Positions 1 to 45,859 of a stretch of 64,000 bases of DNA are shown in pieces. The stretch's first letter is position 1; every line of letters begins with the position of its first letter. The notes below the pieces were generated by a model. It was not told the DNA's origin. It did no database searches and saw only the letters and a list, made by a program, of their open reading frames with translations. The DNA is taken from assembly GCA_030674155.1 (NCBI GenBank), contig CM060322.1, forward strand, positions 61,152,882 through 61,216,881, in the 5' to 3' direction. This DNA is from Stramonita haemastoma (lineage: Eukaryota > Mollusca > Gastropoda > Neogastropoda > Muricidae). The translations under genes were made by a program, and so were the position numbers.

Positions 1-365
1 ATTTTGTTTAAAAAAAAAAATGCAGCAAAATAAACCACTACAAACAAACATTTTTATGCAACCTGTTTCTCAACTCTACAACACTGAAAGTGTCATTAAT
101 CTAAAGAGTTTTCTTTTTCATTTAAACCAAAAAAAAATTTTAAAAGCTGGAAAAAAATGCTACTATAGTTAAATGTTAGACATCATACTAACAAGACTAT
201 AAATACTGTTTAAAAAAAAAAAGGACATACAATCAAAATCTGCAAATCCAATCAAGGAGAGCTGATCAATGCATTCCTGATAATTCACATACAGCAGGTC
301 CTCCATGCAATGCTGTGTTGAAAGGAAATGGTACACAGAAGGACGATCCTACAGACCCACTCACA
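1..365. other. AT-rich unique sequence, no gene seen
   Basis: This stretch is AT-rich with several A runs. I see no open frame with splice-like borders, no inverted repeat and no known element. It ends where the satellite starts. Confidence 0.5.
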
Positions 366-2838
366 TCACTGTTCTACATGTCACCTCCTCTGTCTCTGAT
401 GTTATTCACACTTCTACATGTCACCTCTGTCTCTATGTTACTACATTTCACCTCTGTCTATGTCTCTGTCTCTGATGTTACTACATTTCACCTCCTGTGT
501 CTCTGATGTTACTGCATTTCACCTCCTATGTCTCTGATGTTGCTACATTTCACCTGTCTCTGATGTTACTACATTTCACCTCTGTCTCTGATGTTACTAC
601 ATGTCACCTCTGTCTCTATGTTACTACATTTCACCTCTGTCTATGTCTCTGTCTCTGATGTTACTACATTTCACCTCCTGTGTCTCTGATGTTACTACAT
701 TTCACCACCTCTGTCTCTGATGTTGCTACATTTCACCTGTCTCTGATGTTACTACATTTCACCTCTGTCTCTGATGTCACTACATTTCACCTGTCTCTGA
801 TGTTACTACATTTAACATCTGATGTTACTGCATTTCACCTCCTATGTCTCTGATGTTACTACATTTCACCTCTGATGTTACTTCATTTCACCTCTGATGT
901 TACTTCATTTCACCTCTGATGTTACTTCATTTCACCTCTGATGTTACTTCATTTTACCTGTCTCTGATGTTACTGCATTTCACCTGTCTCTGATGTCACT
1001 ACATTTCACCTCTGATGTTACTTCATTTCACCTCTGATGTTACTTCATTTCACCTCTGATGTTACTTCATTTCACCTCTGATGTTACTACATTTCACCTC
1101 TGTCTCTGTCTCTGATGTTACTGCATTTCACCTGTCTGATGTTACTACATTTCACCTGTCTCTGATGTTACTGCATTTCACCTGTCTCTGATGTCACTAC
1201 ATTTCACCACCTCTGTCTCTGATGTCACTACATTTCACCTCCTGTGTCTCTGATGTTACTACATTTCACCTCTGTCTCTATGTTACATTTCACCTCTGTC
1301 TATGTCTCTGATGTCACTACATTTCACCTCTGTCTCTGATGTTACTACATTTCACCTCTGTCTCTGATGTTACTACATTTCACCTCTGTCTCTGATGTCA
1401 CTACATTTCACCTCTGTCTATGTCTCTGATGTTACTACATTTCACCTCTGTCTCTGATGTTACTACATTTCACCTCTGTCTCTGATGTTACTACATTTCA
1501 TCTCTGATGTCACTACATTTCACCTCTGTCTCTGATGTCACTACATTCCACCTCTGTCTCTGATGTTACTACATTTCACCTGTCTCTGATGTTACTACAT
1601 TTCACCTCTGTCTGATGTCACTACATTTCACCTCTGTCTCTGATGTTACTGCATTTCACCTCTGTCTCTGATGTTACTACATTTCACCTCTGTCTCTGAT
1701 GTTACTACATTTCACCTCTGTCTGATGTCACTACATTTCACCTCTGTCTCTGATGTCACTACATTTCACCTCTGTCTCTGATGTCACTACATTTCACCTC
1801 TGTCTCTGATGTCACTACATTTCACCTCTGTCTCTGATGTCACTACATTTCACCACCTCTGTCTCTGATGTCACTACATTTCACCACCTCTGTCTCTGAT
1901 GTCACTACATTTCACCTCCTGTGTCTCTGATGTCACTACATTTCACCACCTCTGTCTCTGATGTCACTACATTTCACCTGTCTCTGATGTCACTACATTT
2001 CATCTGTCTCTGATGTCACTACATTTCACCACCTCTGTCTCTGATGTCACTACATTTCACCACCTCTGTCTCTGATGTCACTACATTTCACCACCTCTGT
2101 CTCTGATGTTACTACATTTCACCTGTCTCTGATGTTACTACATTTCACCTCTCTCTCTGATGTCACTACATTTCACCTCCTCTGTCTCTGCTGTTACTAC
2201 ATTTCACCTCTGATGTTACTACATTTCACCACCTCTGTCTCTGATGTTACTACATTTCACCTCCTGTGTCTCTGATGTTACTACATTTCACCTCTGATGT
2301 TACTACATTTCACCACCTCTGTCTCTGATGTTACTACATTTCACCTCCTCTGTCTCTGCTGTTACTACATTTCACCTCTGATGTTACTACATTTCACCAC
2401 CTCTGTCTCTGATGTTACTACATTTCACCTCCTGTGTCTCTGATGTTACTACATTTCACCTCCTGTGTCTCTGATGTTACTACATTTCACCTCTGTCTCT
2501 GATGTTACTACATTTCACCTCTGTCTCTGATGTTACTACATTTCACCTGTCTCTGATGTCACTACATTTCACCTCTGTCTCTGATGTCACTACATTTCAC
2601 CACCTCTGTCTCTGATGTTACTACATTTCACCTCCTGTGTCTCTGCTGTTACTACATTTCACCTCCTGTGTCTCTGATGTTACTACATTTCACCACCTCT
2701 GTCTCTGATGTTACTACATTTCACCTCCTGTGTCTCTGCTGTTACTACATTTCACCTCCTGTGTCTCTGATGTTACTACATTTCACCTCCTGTGTCTCTG
2801 ATGTTACTACATTTCACCTCCTGTGTCTCTGATGTTAC
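366..2838. repeat. Satellite block, left part (about 20-28 bp unit)
   Basis: The block is a continuous tandem array built on GATGTTACTACATTTCACC followed by a variable CTCTGTCTCT, CTCCTGTGT or CACCTCTG spacer. Units vary from about 20 to 30 bp because the CTCTGT spacer expands and contracts, and TTACT/TCACT variants alternate in patches. It stops at the left end of the 2.8-kb element and resumes with the same motif at 5,666, so the two blocks are one array. Long open frames here (reading DVTTFHLxLM or similar) are translations of the repeat, not genes. Confidence 0.95.
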
Positions 2839-2839
2839 T

Positions 2840-5665
2840 GGGTCATTCTCCTGAAAACTGGCCAGATGGGGGTCACTATTTTTAGAGCCAAATAAAATAT
2901 CTTCTAACACAAAAATCTTAAAATGTTTTACATCTTTTGTGTGGACTATGTTTGGAGAAATGAAGGAAATGAAATCATTTGTGTGTGTGCATTATTTTAC
3001 TTGCCTCAAGCCATTTATGTGCAAAATTTACAGGATTTCCTGTACCCAGTTTGTGACATGGTTTCGAGCAGACATTTCAATCGTTGATATTTCCCTAGAT
3101 TTTCAGTGTAAAGAATCAAATTTGTTATCAAAGCAAAGGTATGATGAAGAACTTTGTTTCTGGGTAAGTTAAAGTATATAACATGATTGCATCATAAAGA
3201 AATACCAGGAAGAAAATCAGCGTCTTGCGCGTTACACTCGGCGTCTTTGCCACGTTCAATCGATAAAGCTGCATTGTCTAAAAATAGAGAACATGACCTT
3301 TACCCCAAAGTGTTGTGTCAAGAGTAATGCTTTTTGTCCTATTATTCACCAAGTTGGATGAAGAAAGGATAATGCTATCCTGAGAAATGAGCTACCTATT
3401 ACGATTTTCACACGTGGTGTCTTTCAAAAGCTGTAATGTTCGAGCAAACAAAGGGACAATTTTATCAGTCACAGCGAACTTTTACCAACCTTCGCGTATG
3501 AATCTCAGTACGTTTGCACTGGGGAAGCTTTCTGATTCGTTGTCTGCTGTGAGAGAGTGTGTGCTGAGGTACACATGCACTCTAAACCTGTGGTGTCTTG
3601 TTCACTTTCTTTGTGTAACTCGCGATACGCCATCAAGCAACAGCCCCTGTTGAGGTCTTGGAGGAAAGATTGTTTATTCTTTCTGAATACTATGCATAAA
3701 AAGATTGTTACTACAGATTCAAGAGATGTTTATTCATCATTTCTTCGTGATGATTTCAGATTGTCACAGGCTTTAGCAGCTGTTAGATTGATCGATTCTA
3801 GCAACATGGGACGTTTGTCAAAAGGCGTGGAATCATCGGCTTGGCTCAAAAACAGAAATGTACTCCAGATAATGAAATTAAGGTCATGATTTGAAGGTTT
3901 TGTACGCAGGGAAATATGCTGGACTTCTTATTTTTGCATACAGCTTCTACTGTCGTAAATACTTAGTGTTCATTTAGTGACATCATTGACCTGTTCTCTC
4001 GATCGTTACTAACGACGCCATGTGTTTGGCGTCTTGAAATGTGGCGTGATACGGAAAAAATAAAAATAAAAGTTGTTGTAAGTGCAGCTTTCCATTGCTT
4101 CTCGTAAGTGAAATAATGTAGTTTATGAAACCAACTGGTGTCTGAAGCTCCTGTTTCTGTTTACTTGTCTTTCGCTTTTCTGTTACAAACAAATTTAGCC
4201 CTGCACGTTACCAAAGACACCACTACCATGTGTCTGAGTCACATTCGTTACATATCTGATTTATACTTTATTTTTAATAGATGAAGGCTTCGACAAATCT
4301 TGATAAAATATTTGAATGTGCAAGCCAAACCAACTGGGATGTGCTATAACAACTTATGAATTAAAATATTAGCTCCAATGATAAAACTTGTATAAAACTT
4401 TACAACCATTGTCCTGCACATTACACCTTCTACCATAAGCTAGGTGTCTATGCAATGTGTGTGACGGATTTAATTAGATTCATAGTACTTAACAAAGGGC
4501 TTGAGATAATGTGTGATATGTCCATTTTTGTGTTACACACAAAAATGTGTCTAACACAAAAATTATTTCGGGTGAGAGGCAGTACTTCTTTCATTTGAAT
4601 TGAATTCAATCTCAATTGATTTTTTCCATTACAATCCCTGTACTAGCTTGGAAAAAATGTGAATTGTGATGCTTGTGATGCTTAAGTTTCTATCTGTAAC
4701 TGCACAAAATGATTCTGACATCTTGAGCCCAGGACAATATTTCTTTCGTCTAGACTTAAAAGCTTCAAATCTAGCAGTACATTACAGTCTTACTGCATTT
4801 TCAACTGAAGTGGAAGTGTAGGCCGAAACCTACTCCATGTGATCATATTTCTTTCCAGAGTTAGTGTCAAGCTTCACAATTACTGGGAAGGTAACTGTGC
4901 CATGAATTTGATGAAGCAGCAAGACAGAGAAAGTAGTTCATGGAGATTCATGGTTTTGATGTTCTCCTGTTAGTGATTCTGGGTTTTATTGTTAGTGGAA
5001 TCCTTAAACATATGTAAAACAGTTATAGTTTCCTTGTTTGACTTGTTAAGTTGCTGTCAAACAACTCAGTTCTTGTATTGTCAACATGATGGCGTCTGTG
5101 TAACATGCGAGACGTGTCTACGTAATGCGCAAGACATGTAATTAATTACTGAAATTGCCTTGATTGTTAAAAAACAAAAGCAATGTTTACTCACCATTTT
5201 GAAAAGATGAAGTCTGTTGAATATTTACCACATTTCAGTGTCTGTTTAGTGTATAAAACAAGTCTGATAGAAAGAAATAAAAAACTGAAAAATTTACGTT
5301 TGGTTTGATCATTTCAGCAACATTGATAAGATAGGGCCATAAATACAAAAAAACTTTCTGTTGTGTAGTAAAAGCCAATATATAGTGGATTTGTGTGTAA
5401 AACTACCAAAAATTTACAATAAAAAATCCTCTAAACAAGGTTATTTTTGTCTTTTTGGTGTCTTCTGTAATGCACGAGACAGTGTTGAATGATGTAACAA
5501 AATTCATTATTCATCAAGTTCTGAGCATTGTGCCATTTTGTGCTTTATATGTATGCTAAGAATAGATATCAAGCTTTCATTCCCAACCAACATTAAGGGA
5601 AATGTTGCATTTCAAAATTTTAGCTGTCATGTCACAAATCTGTCCAGTTTTCAGGAGAATGACCC
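2840..5665. mobile_element. DNA transposon-like element with 28-bp terminal inverted repeats, inserted in the satellite
   Basis: The left end (2,840-2,867) begins GGGTCATTCTCCTGAAAA. The right end (5,638-5,665) is its reverse complement, with one mismatch in 28 bp. Both sides abut satellite, and the 4 bp TACT at 2,836-2,839 is repeated at 5,666-5,669. Removing the element and one TACT restores a normal satellite unit (GATGTTACTACATTTC), which is direct evidence of insertion. The interior is AT-rich and unlike its surroundings. I find no frame longer than about 110 codons and no recognisable transposase, so it looks non-autonomous or decayed. A 4-bp duplication fits several cut-and-paste superfamilies; I do not assign one. 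Confidence 0.88.
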
Positions 5666-8533
5666 TACTACATTTCACCTCTGTCTCTGATGTCACTACA
5701 TTTCACCTCTGTCTCTGATGTCACTACATTTCACCTGTCTCTGATGTTACTACATTTCACCTCTGTCTCTGATGTCACTACATTTCACCTCTGTCTCTGA
5801 TGTTACTACATTTCACCTCTGTCTCTGATGTTACTACATTTCACCTCTCTCTCTGATGTCACTACATTTCACCTCCTCTGTCTCTGCTGTTACTACATTT
5901 CACCTCCTCTGTCTCTGCTGTTACTACATTTCACCTCTGTCTCTGATGTCACTACATTTCACCTCTGTCTCTGCTGTTACTACATTTCACCTCTGATGTT
6001 ACTACATTTCACCACCTCTGTCTCTGATGTTACTACATTTCACCTCCTGTGTCTCTGATGTTACTACATTTCACCTCCTGTGTCTCTGATGTTACTACAT
6101 TTCACCTCTGTCTCTGATGTTACTACATTTCACCTCTGTCTCCGATGTCACTACATTTCACCTCTGTCTCTGATGTTACTACATTTCACCTCTGTCTCTG
6201 ATGTTACTACATTTCACCTCTGTCTCTGATGTTACTACATTTCACCTGTCTCTGATGTTACTACATTTCACCTGTCTCTGATGTTACTATCATTTCACCT
6301 GTCTCTGATGTCACTACATTTCACCTCTGTCTCTGATGTTACTACATTTCACCTCTGTCTCTGATGTTACTACATTTCACCTCTGTCTCTGATGTTACTA
6401 CATTTCACCTGTCTCTGATGTCACTACATTTCACCTCTGATTGTGTACTACATTTCACCACCTCTGTCTCCTGATGTTACTACATTTACACCTCCTGTGT
6501 CTCTGCTGTTACTACATTTCACCTCCTGTGTCTCTGATGTTACTACATTTCACCTCCTGTTCTCTGATGTTACTACATTTCACCTCCTGTGTCTCTGATG
6601 TTACTACATTTCACCTCTGTCTCTGATGTCACTACATTTCACCTCTGTCTCTGATGTCACTACATTTCACCTCTGTCTCTGATGTCACTACATTTCACCT
6701 CTGTCTCTGATGTTACTACATTTCACCTCTGTCTCTGATGTTACTATACATTTCACCTCTGTCTCTGATGTTACTACATTTCACCTCTGTCTCTGCCCCT
6801 GTCTCTGATGTTACTACATTTCACCTCCTGTGTCTCTGATGTTACTACATTTCACCTCCTGTGTCTCTGATGTTACTACATTTCACTCCTGTCTCTGATG
6901 TTACTACATTTCACCTGTCTCTGATGTTACTACATTTCACCTCTGTCTCTGATGTTACTACATTTCACCTCTGTCTCTGATGTTACTACATTTCACCTCT
7001 GTCTCTGATGTTACTACATTTCACCTCTGTCTCTGATGTTACTACATTTCACCTCTGTCTCTGCCCCTGTCTCTGATGTTACTACATTTCACCTCTGTCT
7101 CTGATGTTACTACATTTCACCTCTGTCTCTGATGTTACTACATTTCACCTCTGTCTCTGATGTTACTACATTTCACCACCTCTGTCTCTGATGTTACTAC
7201 ATTTCACCTCTGTCTCTGCCTTCTCTGATGTTACTACATTTCACCTCTGTCTCTGATGTTACTACATTTCACCACCTCTGTCTCTGATGTTACTACATTT
7301 CACCTCTGTCTCTGATGTTACTACATTTCACCTCTGATGTCACTACATTTCACCTCTGTCTCTGATGTTACTACATTTCACCTCTGTCTCTGATGTTACT
7401 ACATTTCACCTCTGTCTCTGATGTTACTACATTTCACCTCTGTCTCTGATGTTACTACATTTCACCTGTCCTGATGTACTACATTTCACCTGTCTCTGAT
7501 GTTACTACATTTCACCTCTGTCTCTGATGTTACTACATTTCACCTCTGTCCTGATGTTACTACATTCACCTTGTCTCTGATGTTACTACATTTCACCTGT
7601 CTCTGATGTTACTACATTTCACCTGTCTCTGATGTTACTACATTTCACACCTGTCTCTGATGTTACTACATTTCACCTCTGATGTCACTACATTTCACCT
7701 CTGTCTCTGATGTTACTACATTTCACCTGTCTCTGATGTTACTACATTTCACCTCTGTCTCTGATGTTACTACATTTCACCTGTCTCTGATGTTACTACA
7801 ATTTCACCTGTCTCTGATGTTACTACATTTCACCTCTGATGTCACTAACATTTCACCTCTGTCTCTGATGTTACTACATTTCACCTCTGTCTCTGATGTT
7901 ACTACATTTCACCTGTCTCTGATGTTACTACATTTCACCGTCTCTGATGTTACTACATTTCACCTCTGATGTCACTACATTTCACCTGTCTCTGATGTTA
8001 CTACATTTCACCTCTGTCTCTGATGTTACTACATTTCACCTGTCTCTGATGTTACTACATTTCACCTCCTGTGTCTGATGTCACTACATTTCACCTGTCT
8101 CTGATGTTACTACATTTCACCTCTGTCTCTGATGTCACTACATTTCACCTGTCTCTGATGTTACTAACATTTCACCTCTGTCTCTGATGTCACTACATTT
8201 CACCTGTCTCTGATGTTACAACATTTCACCCGTCTCTGATGTTACTACAATTCACCTGTCTCTGATGTTACACATTTCCCTCTGAATGTCACTACATTTC
8301 ACCTGTCTGAATGTACTACATTTCACCTCCTATGTCTCTGATGTCACTACATTTCACCCCTGTGTCTTGAGTCACTACATTTCACCTCCTCTGTCTCTGC
8401 TGTTACTAACATTTCACCTCCTGTGTCTCTGATGTTACTACATTTCACCTCCTATGTCTCTGATGTTACTACATTTCACCACCTCTGTCTCTGATGTTAC
8501 TACATTTCACCTCCTGTGTCTCTGATGTTACTC
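5666..8533. repeat. Satellite block, right part
   Basis: Same satellite as 366-2,838, continuing directly after the inserted element. Single-base slips in the unit (for example TACATTCACC, ACTAACATTTC, GATGTACTAC) are common between about 7,450 and 8,420, more than in the left block. This means either older sequence or poorer consensus there. It ends at GATGTTACTCTGGC, where unique sequence begins. Confidence 0.95.
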
Positions 8534-9174
8534 TGGCTTTGATGCAAAACCATTCTTCTTCTTTACATAAGTGGGCAAACCATATGATCATGATGGTCTC
8601 AAAACACTTCAGTTACAAAGTCACACCAGTGGTCAATAAGATGCCGGCCATCTCAGGCAGAACGACCTGACTTCTCAGCTCACTCCTTGGGGAGTCACTG
8701 GGACCCTGCCCTGAAGTTTCCTGTCTGCCAGGGTATATAGGGAAGTATGAACTTGGCAGAGCTAATCCCTCACCAAGAGCTTGAGTGCATGCTGGGTCAT
8801 GTTCCAGTCTCTCATACCAATAATGTTTCATACAAACTACACCACAGTATATAAAAATCACTGAGGTTGTTTTTTTGCCAGTTTACTAACAACAGACTAC
8901 AGCAATGCTAAGTCTGAAAGCTGCGACTACATTTTAGACAATTTTAACCCAAAAAATGTATTCCAAAAAAAAGGGGAGGGGGGGGGAACTGAAGGAACAA
9001 GCACGTGACATGAAGGGAACTATACAGCAAAATAAATAAAAAATTAAAAATTAGAATAAAAAGAAAAGTGCGTGGGGAGGTGAAGACAGCACACTCATGC
9101 GGCTTGCTACGAAGAGACAATACAGGAGGGGGAGAAACGGGCACCTAGAACTGCGTGGTTTGTGGCGCGGCTCT
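8534..9174. other. Unique sequence; possible 3' UTR of the EPS15 gene
   Basis: Mostly unique sequence between the satellite and the candidate terminal exon. A GGGGAGGGGGGGGG run lies near 8,975 and AT-rich sequence near 9,030. On the minus strand I see no AATAAA between 9,174 and the satellite, so the 3' UTR reading is weak. Short open frames on both strands have no coding character. Confidence 0.3.
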
Positions 9175-9213
9175 TCAGTGGTCTGCCCCCCATAGTGACG
9201 ACTCCTCTGTCGA
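9175..9213 (-). CDS. Candidate terminal coding exon of EPS15 (low confidence)
   Basis: On the minus strand an acceptor-like GGGGCCAGCAG is followed by TCG ACA GAG GAG and so on to a TGA at 9,177-9,175. It would add 12 residues, STEESSLWGADH, in phase 0. That agrees with the phase-0 end expected for the 11,845-12,149 exon. The acidic, Trp-containing tail is plausible, but I cannot confirm homology. Vertebrate EPS15 ends with ubiquitin-interacting motifs, and none is seen in this window. The real last exon may lie further downstream or off the window. Confidence 0.25.
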   Translation of the reverse strand, partial: STEESSLWGADH

Positions 9214-9269
9214 CTGCTGGCCCCACAGCAGCATACATACATACACAGTCCCGTCATTAGCACATTAGC

Positions 9270-9720
9270 AGTTTTTGGGGGGTTTTAAGACTGTGTTCAA
9301 TATCTTAACAGAACAGTGTACAAATTTAATTGGTATTTGTCTTATCATACAATATGTTATAACAATATGGTTTATGTCTTAAAATGTGTGTGCGCGTGTG
9401 TGAACGTTTTTAATATTGTGTGTGTATGTGTGCATGTATGTATATATACGTGAGCCATGTGTGAGTGTGTGGGCATACTGGTGCCTACACGAATGTTTGT
9501 GATATTACGTAGCTGAGTTTACAATTGGGTGAGGTATTGCTGTCTTGTGGGTGCTCTTTATACTGTGATGGGTGCGTGCTGATGTTAAGAACCTGTGTTG
9601 TGCTATATTGATTTTATTTTTATGTGCTTTTTGTTCTTATATAGGGCTTGTAACCCACTGGAATTTCTCCGTTTTAGATATAATAAAGTACTTTGAATTT
9701 GAATTGAATTTGAATAGCAC
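9270..9720 (+). mobile_element. Truncated retroelement insertion with long flanking direct repeats
   Basis: Sequence at about 9,219-9,264 (CCCACAGCAGCATACA then CAGTC and CGTCATTAGCACA) recurs at about 9,727-9,766. Between them lies sequence ending in GATATAATAAAGTACTTTG followed by repeated GAATTT, the AATAAA-plus-short-repeat tail typical of non-LTR retroelement 3' ends. The flanking copies are therefore read as a target-site duplication of about 40 bp. No reverse-transcriptase frame is present. Confidence 0.55.
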
Positions 9721-9889
9721 AGTTCCCCACAGCAGCATACACACACAGTCCGTCATTAGCACAGTCACAACACCACCATCTGAACTAGGGCTAGCTAGCC
9801 TTACTTACTTACTTACAGTACACTCTGCTGCCTGTATGCTGGCTATACTTCTGTGTTTCCCTGTTATCACTCGGATTCATGTACTAGGC

Positions 9890-10120
9890 GTATTCAAGCA
9901 CACACGCGTGCATACACACAAGCATACACACACACAAGTTGGTCTAAATCACTTGACTTAACAATGTGACACCTGATAATAAAAAATGTCGACTTCGACT
10001 TTGACGAGAACAGATAGTAAACTGATGATACACATATGCCTACATGTACCAAAAACACACACAAGCACACACATACATATGCACACGTGCACACACACAC
10101 ACACACACACCAAACCACCT
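9890..10120. repeat. CA-rich microsatellite stretch
   Basis: Interrupted (CA)n at 9,896-9,940 and 10,053-10,112, separated by unique sequence. No coding signal. Confidence 0.7.
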
Positions 10121-10266
10121 ATAATACCAAAAAAAAAAAATCAAAACTGTAAACTCAACACTCGCATTTATAATCACACTATACTGTCTACAGTACAGAG
10201 ACAAATTCACACACACATGATCCAGACACTAACTCCTGTGGATCTGTGGATATTATTCGTCTAATA

Positions 10267-11715
10267 TCACTATGAGTGAAGAGATGTTACATTGAAGAAA
10301 GCTAATTCCTGTGGATCTGTGGATATTATTCGTCTAATATCACTATGAGTGAAGAGACGTTACATTGAAGAAAGCTATTCCTGTGGATCTGTGGATCTTA
10401 TTCGTCTAATATCACTATCAGTGAAGAGACGTTACATTGAAGAAAGCTATTCCTGTGGATCTGTGGATCTTATTCGTCTAATATCACTATGAGTGAAGAG
10501 ACGTTACATTGAAGAAAGCTAATTCCTGTGGATCTGTGGATCTTATTCGTCTAATATCACTATGAGTGAAGAGACGTTACATTGAAGAAAGCTATTCCTG
10601 TGGATCTGTGGATATTATTCATCTAATATCACTATGAGTGAAGAGACGTTAAATTGAAGAAAGCTATTCCTGTGGATCTGTGGATCTTATTCGTCTAATA
10701 TCACTATGAGTGAAGAGACGTTACATTGAAGAAAGCTAATTCCTGTGGATCTGTGGATCTTATTCGTCTAATATCACTATGAGTGAAGAGACGTTACATT
10801 GAAGAAAGCTAATTCCTGTGGATCTGTGGATATTATTCGTCTAATATCACTATGAGTGAAGAGACGTTACATTGAAGAAAGCTATTCCTGTGGATCTGTG
10901 GATCTTATTCGTCTAATATCACTATGAGTGAAGAGACGTTACATTGAAGAAAGCTCATTCCTGTGGATATTATTCGTCTAATATCACTATGAGTGAAGAG
11001 ACGTTACATTGAAGAAAGCTATTCCTGTGGATCTGTGGATCTTATTCGTCTAATATCACTATGAGTGAAGAGACGTTACATTGAAGAAAGCTCATTCCTG
11101 TGGATATTATTCGTCTAATATCACTATGAGTGAAGAGACGTTACATTGAAGAAAGCTATTCCTGTGGATCTGTGGATCTTATTCGTCTAATATCACTATG
11201 AGTGAAGAGACGTTACATTGAAGAAAGCTCATTCCTGTGGATATTATTCGTCTAATATCACTATGAGTGAAGAGACGTTACATTGAAGAAAGCTATTCCT
11301 GTGGATCTGTGGATCTTATTCGTCTAATATCACTATGAGTGAAGAGACGTTACATTGAAGAAAGCTCATTCCTGTGGATATTATTCGTCTAATATCACTA
11401 TGAGTGAAGAGACGTTACATTGAAGAAAGCTATTCCTGTGGATCTGTGGATCTTATTCGTCTAATATCACTATGAGTGAAGAGACGTTACATTGAAGAAA
11501 GCTCATTCCTGTGGATATTATTCGTCTAATATCACTATGAGTGAAGAGACGTTACATTGAAGAAAGCTATTCCTGTGGATCTGTGGATCTTATTCGTCTA
11601 ATATCACTATGAGTGAAGAGACGTTACATTGAAGAAAGCTCATTCCTGTGGATATTATTCGTCTAATATCACTATGAGTGAAGAGACGTTACATTGAAGA
11701 AAGCTATTCCTGTGG
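10267..11715. repeat. 72-bp minisatellite passing into a 137-bp dimeric higher-order repeat
   Basis: About 21 units of a motif containing CTAATATCACTATGAGTG, AGAGACGTTACATTGAAG and one or two copies of CTGTGGAT. Up to about 10,950 the units are about 72 bp with two CTGTGGAT copies. After that, 72-73-bp units alternate regularly with about 64-bp units that have a single CTGTGGAT. This gives a near-identical 137-bp dimer repeated about six times (short-form units start near 10,950, 11,092, 11,229, 11,366, 11,503 and 11,640). The array ends 130 bp from the last recognised EPS15 exon donor. Confidence 0.93.
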
Positions 11716-11748
11716 ATCAACACACCGACAATCACCCTACATAAAAGA

Positions 11749-11793
11749 ATAAATCAAATCAAATCAAATCAAATCAAATCAAATCAAATCAAA
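11749..11793 (+). repeat. (AAATC)n tract
   Basis: Pure repeats of AAATC after ATAAAAGAAT, like the 3' tail of a short retroelement. No body of an element is recognisable upstream because the tandem array intervenes. Confidence 0.7.
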
Positions 11794-11844
11794 CCCTCGC
11801 AACGCACCATCCACACCGAATCTCCCACACTGCTCAGCACTCAC

Positions 11845-45771
<33,927 letters not shown>

Positions 45772-45811
45772 CTTTGCAATTGTAATGACAACATCGCACA
45801 GAAAATGTCCT

Positions 45812-45855
45812 GTATTTTGATTGGACAAATACAGTGTCAAAAGGGGCGGGGCACA
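45812..45855 (-). promoter_or_regulatory. Putative EPS15 promoter: CCAAT box and GC box
   Basis: On the minus strand GTCCAATCAAAAT (CCAAT at 45,824-45,820) and GCCCCGCCCC (45,852-45,843) lie about 50 and 75 bases upstream of the ATG. This is a typical TATA-less housekeeping arrangement. The transcription start is not mapped. Confidence 0.5.
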
Positions 45856-45859
45856 CAAC

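Noticed and set aside
2939..3889. Short frames (77-110 codons) inside the TIR element as possible transposase
   Set aside because: No recognisable transposase motif or continuity between frames.
10267..11715. CRISPR-like regular repeats
   Set aside because: Head-to-tail tandem repeats with no unique spacers in a eukaryotic intron-rich region.
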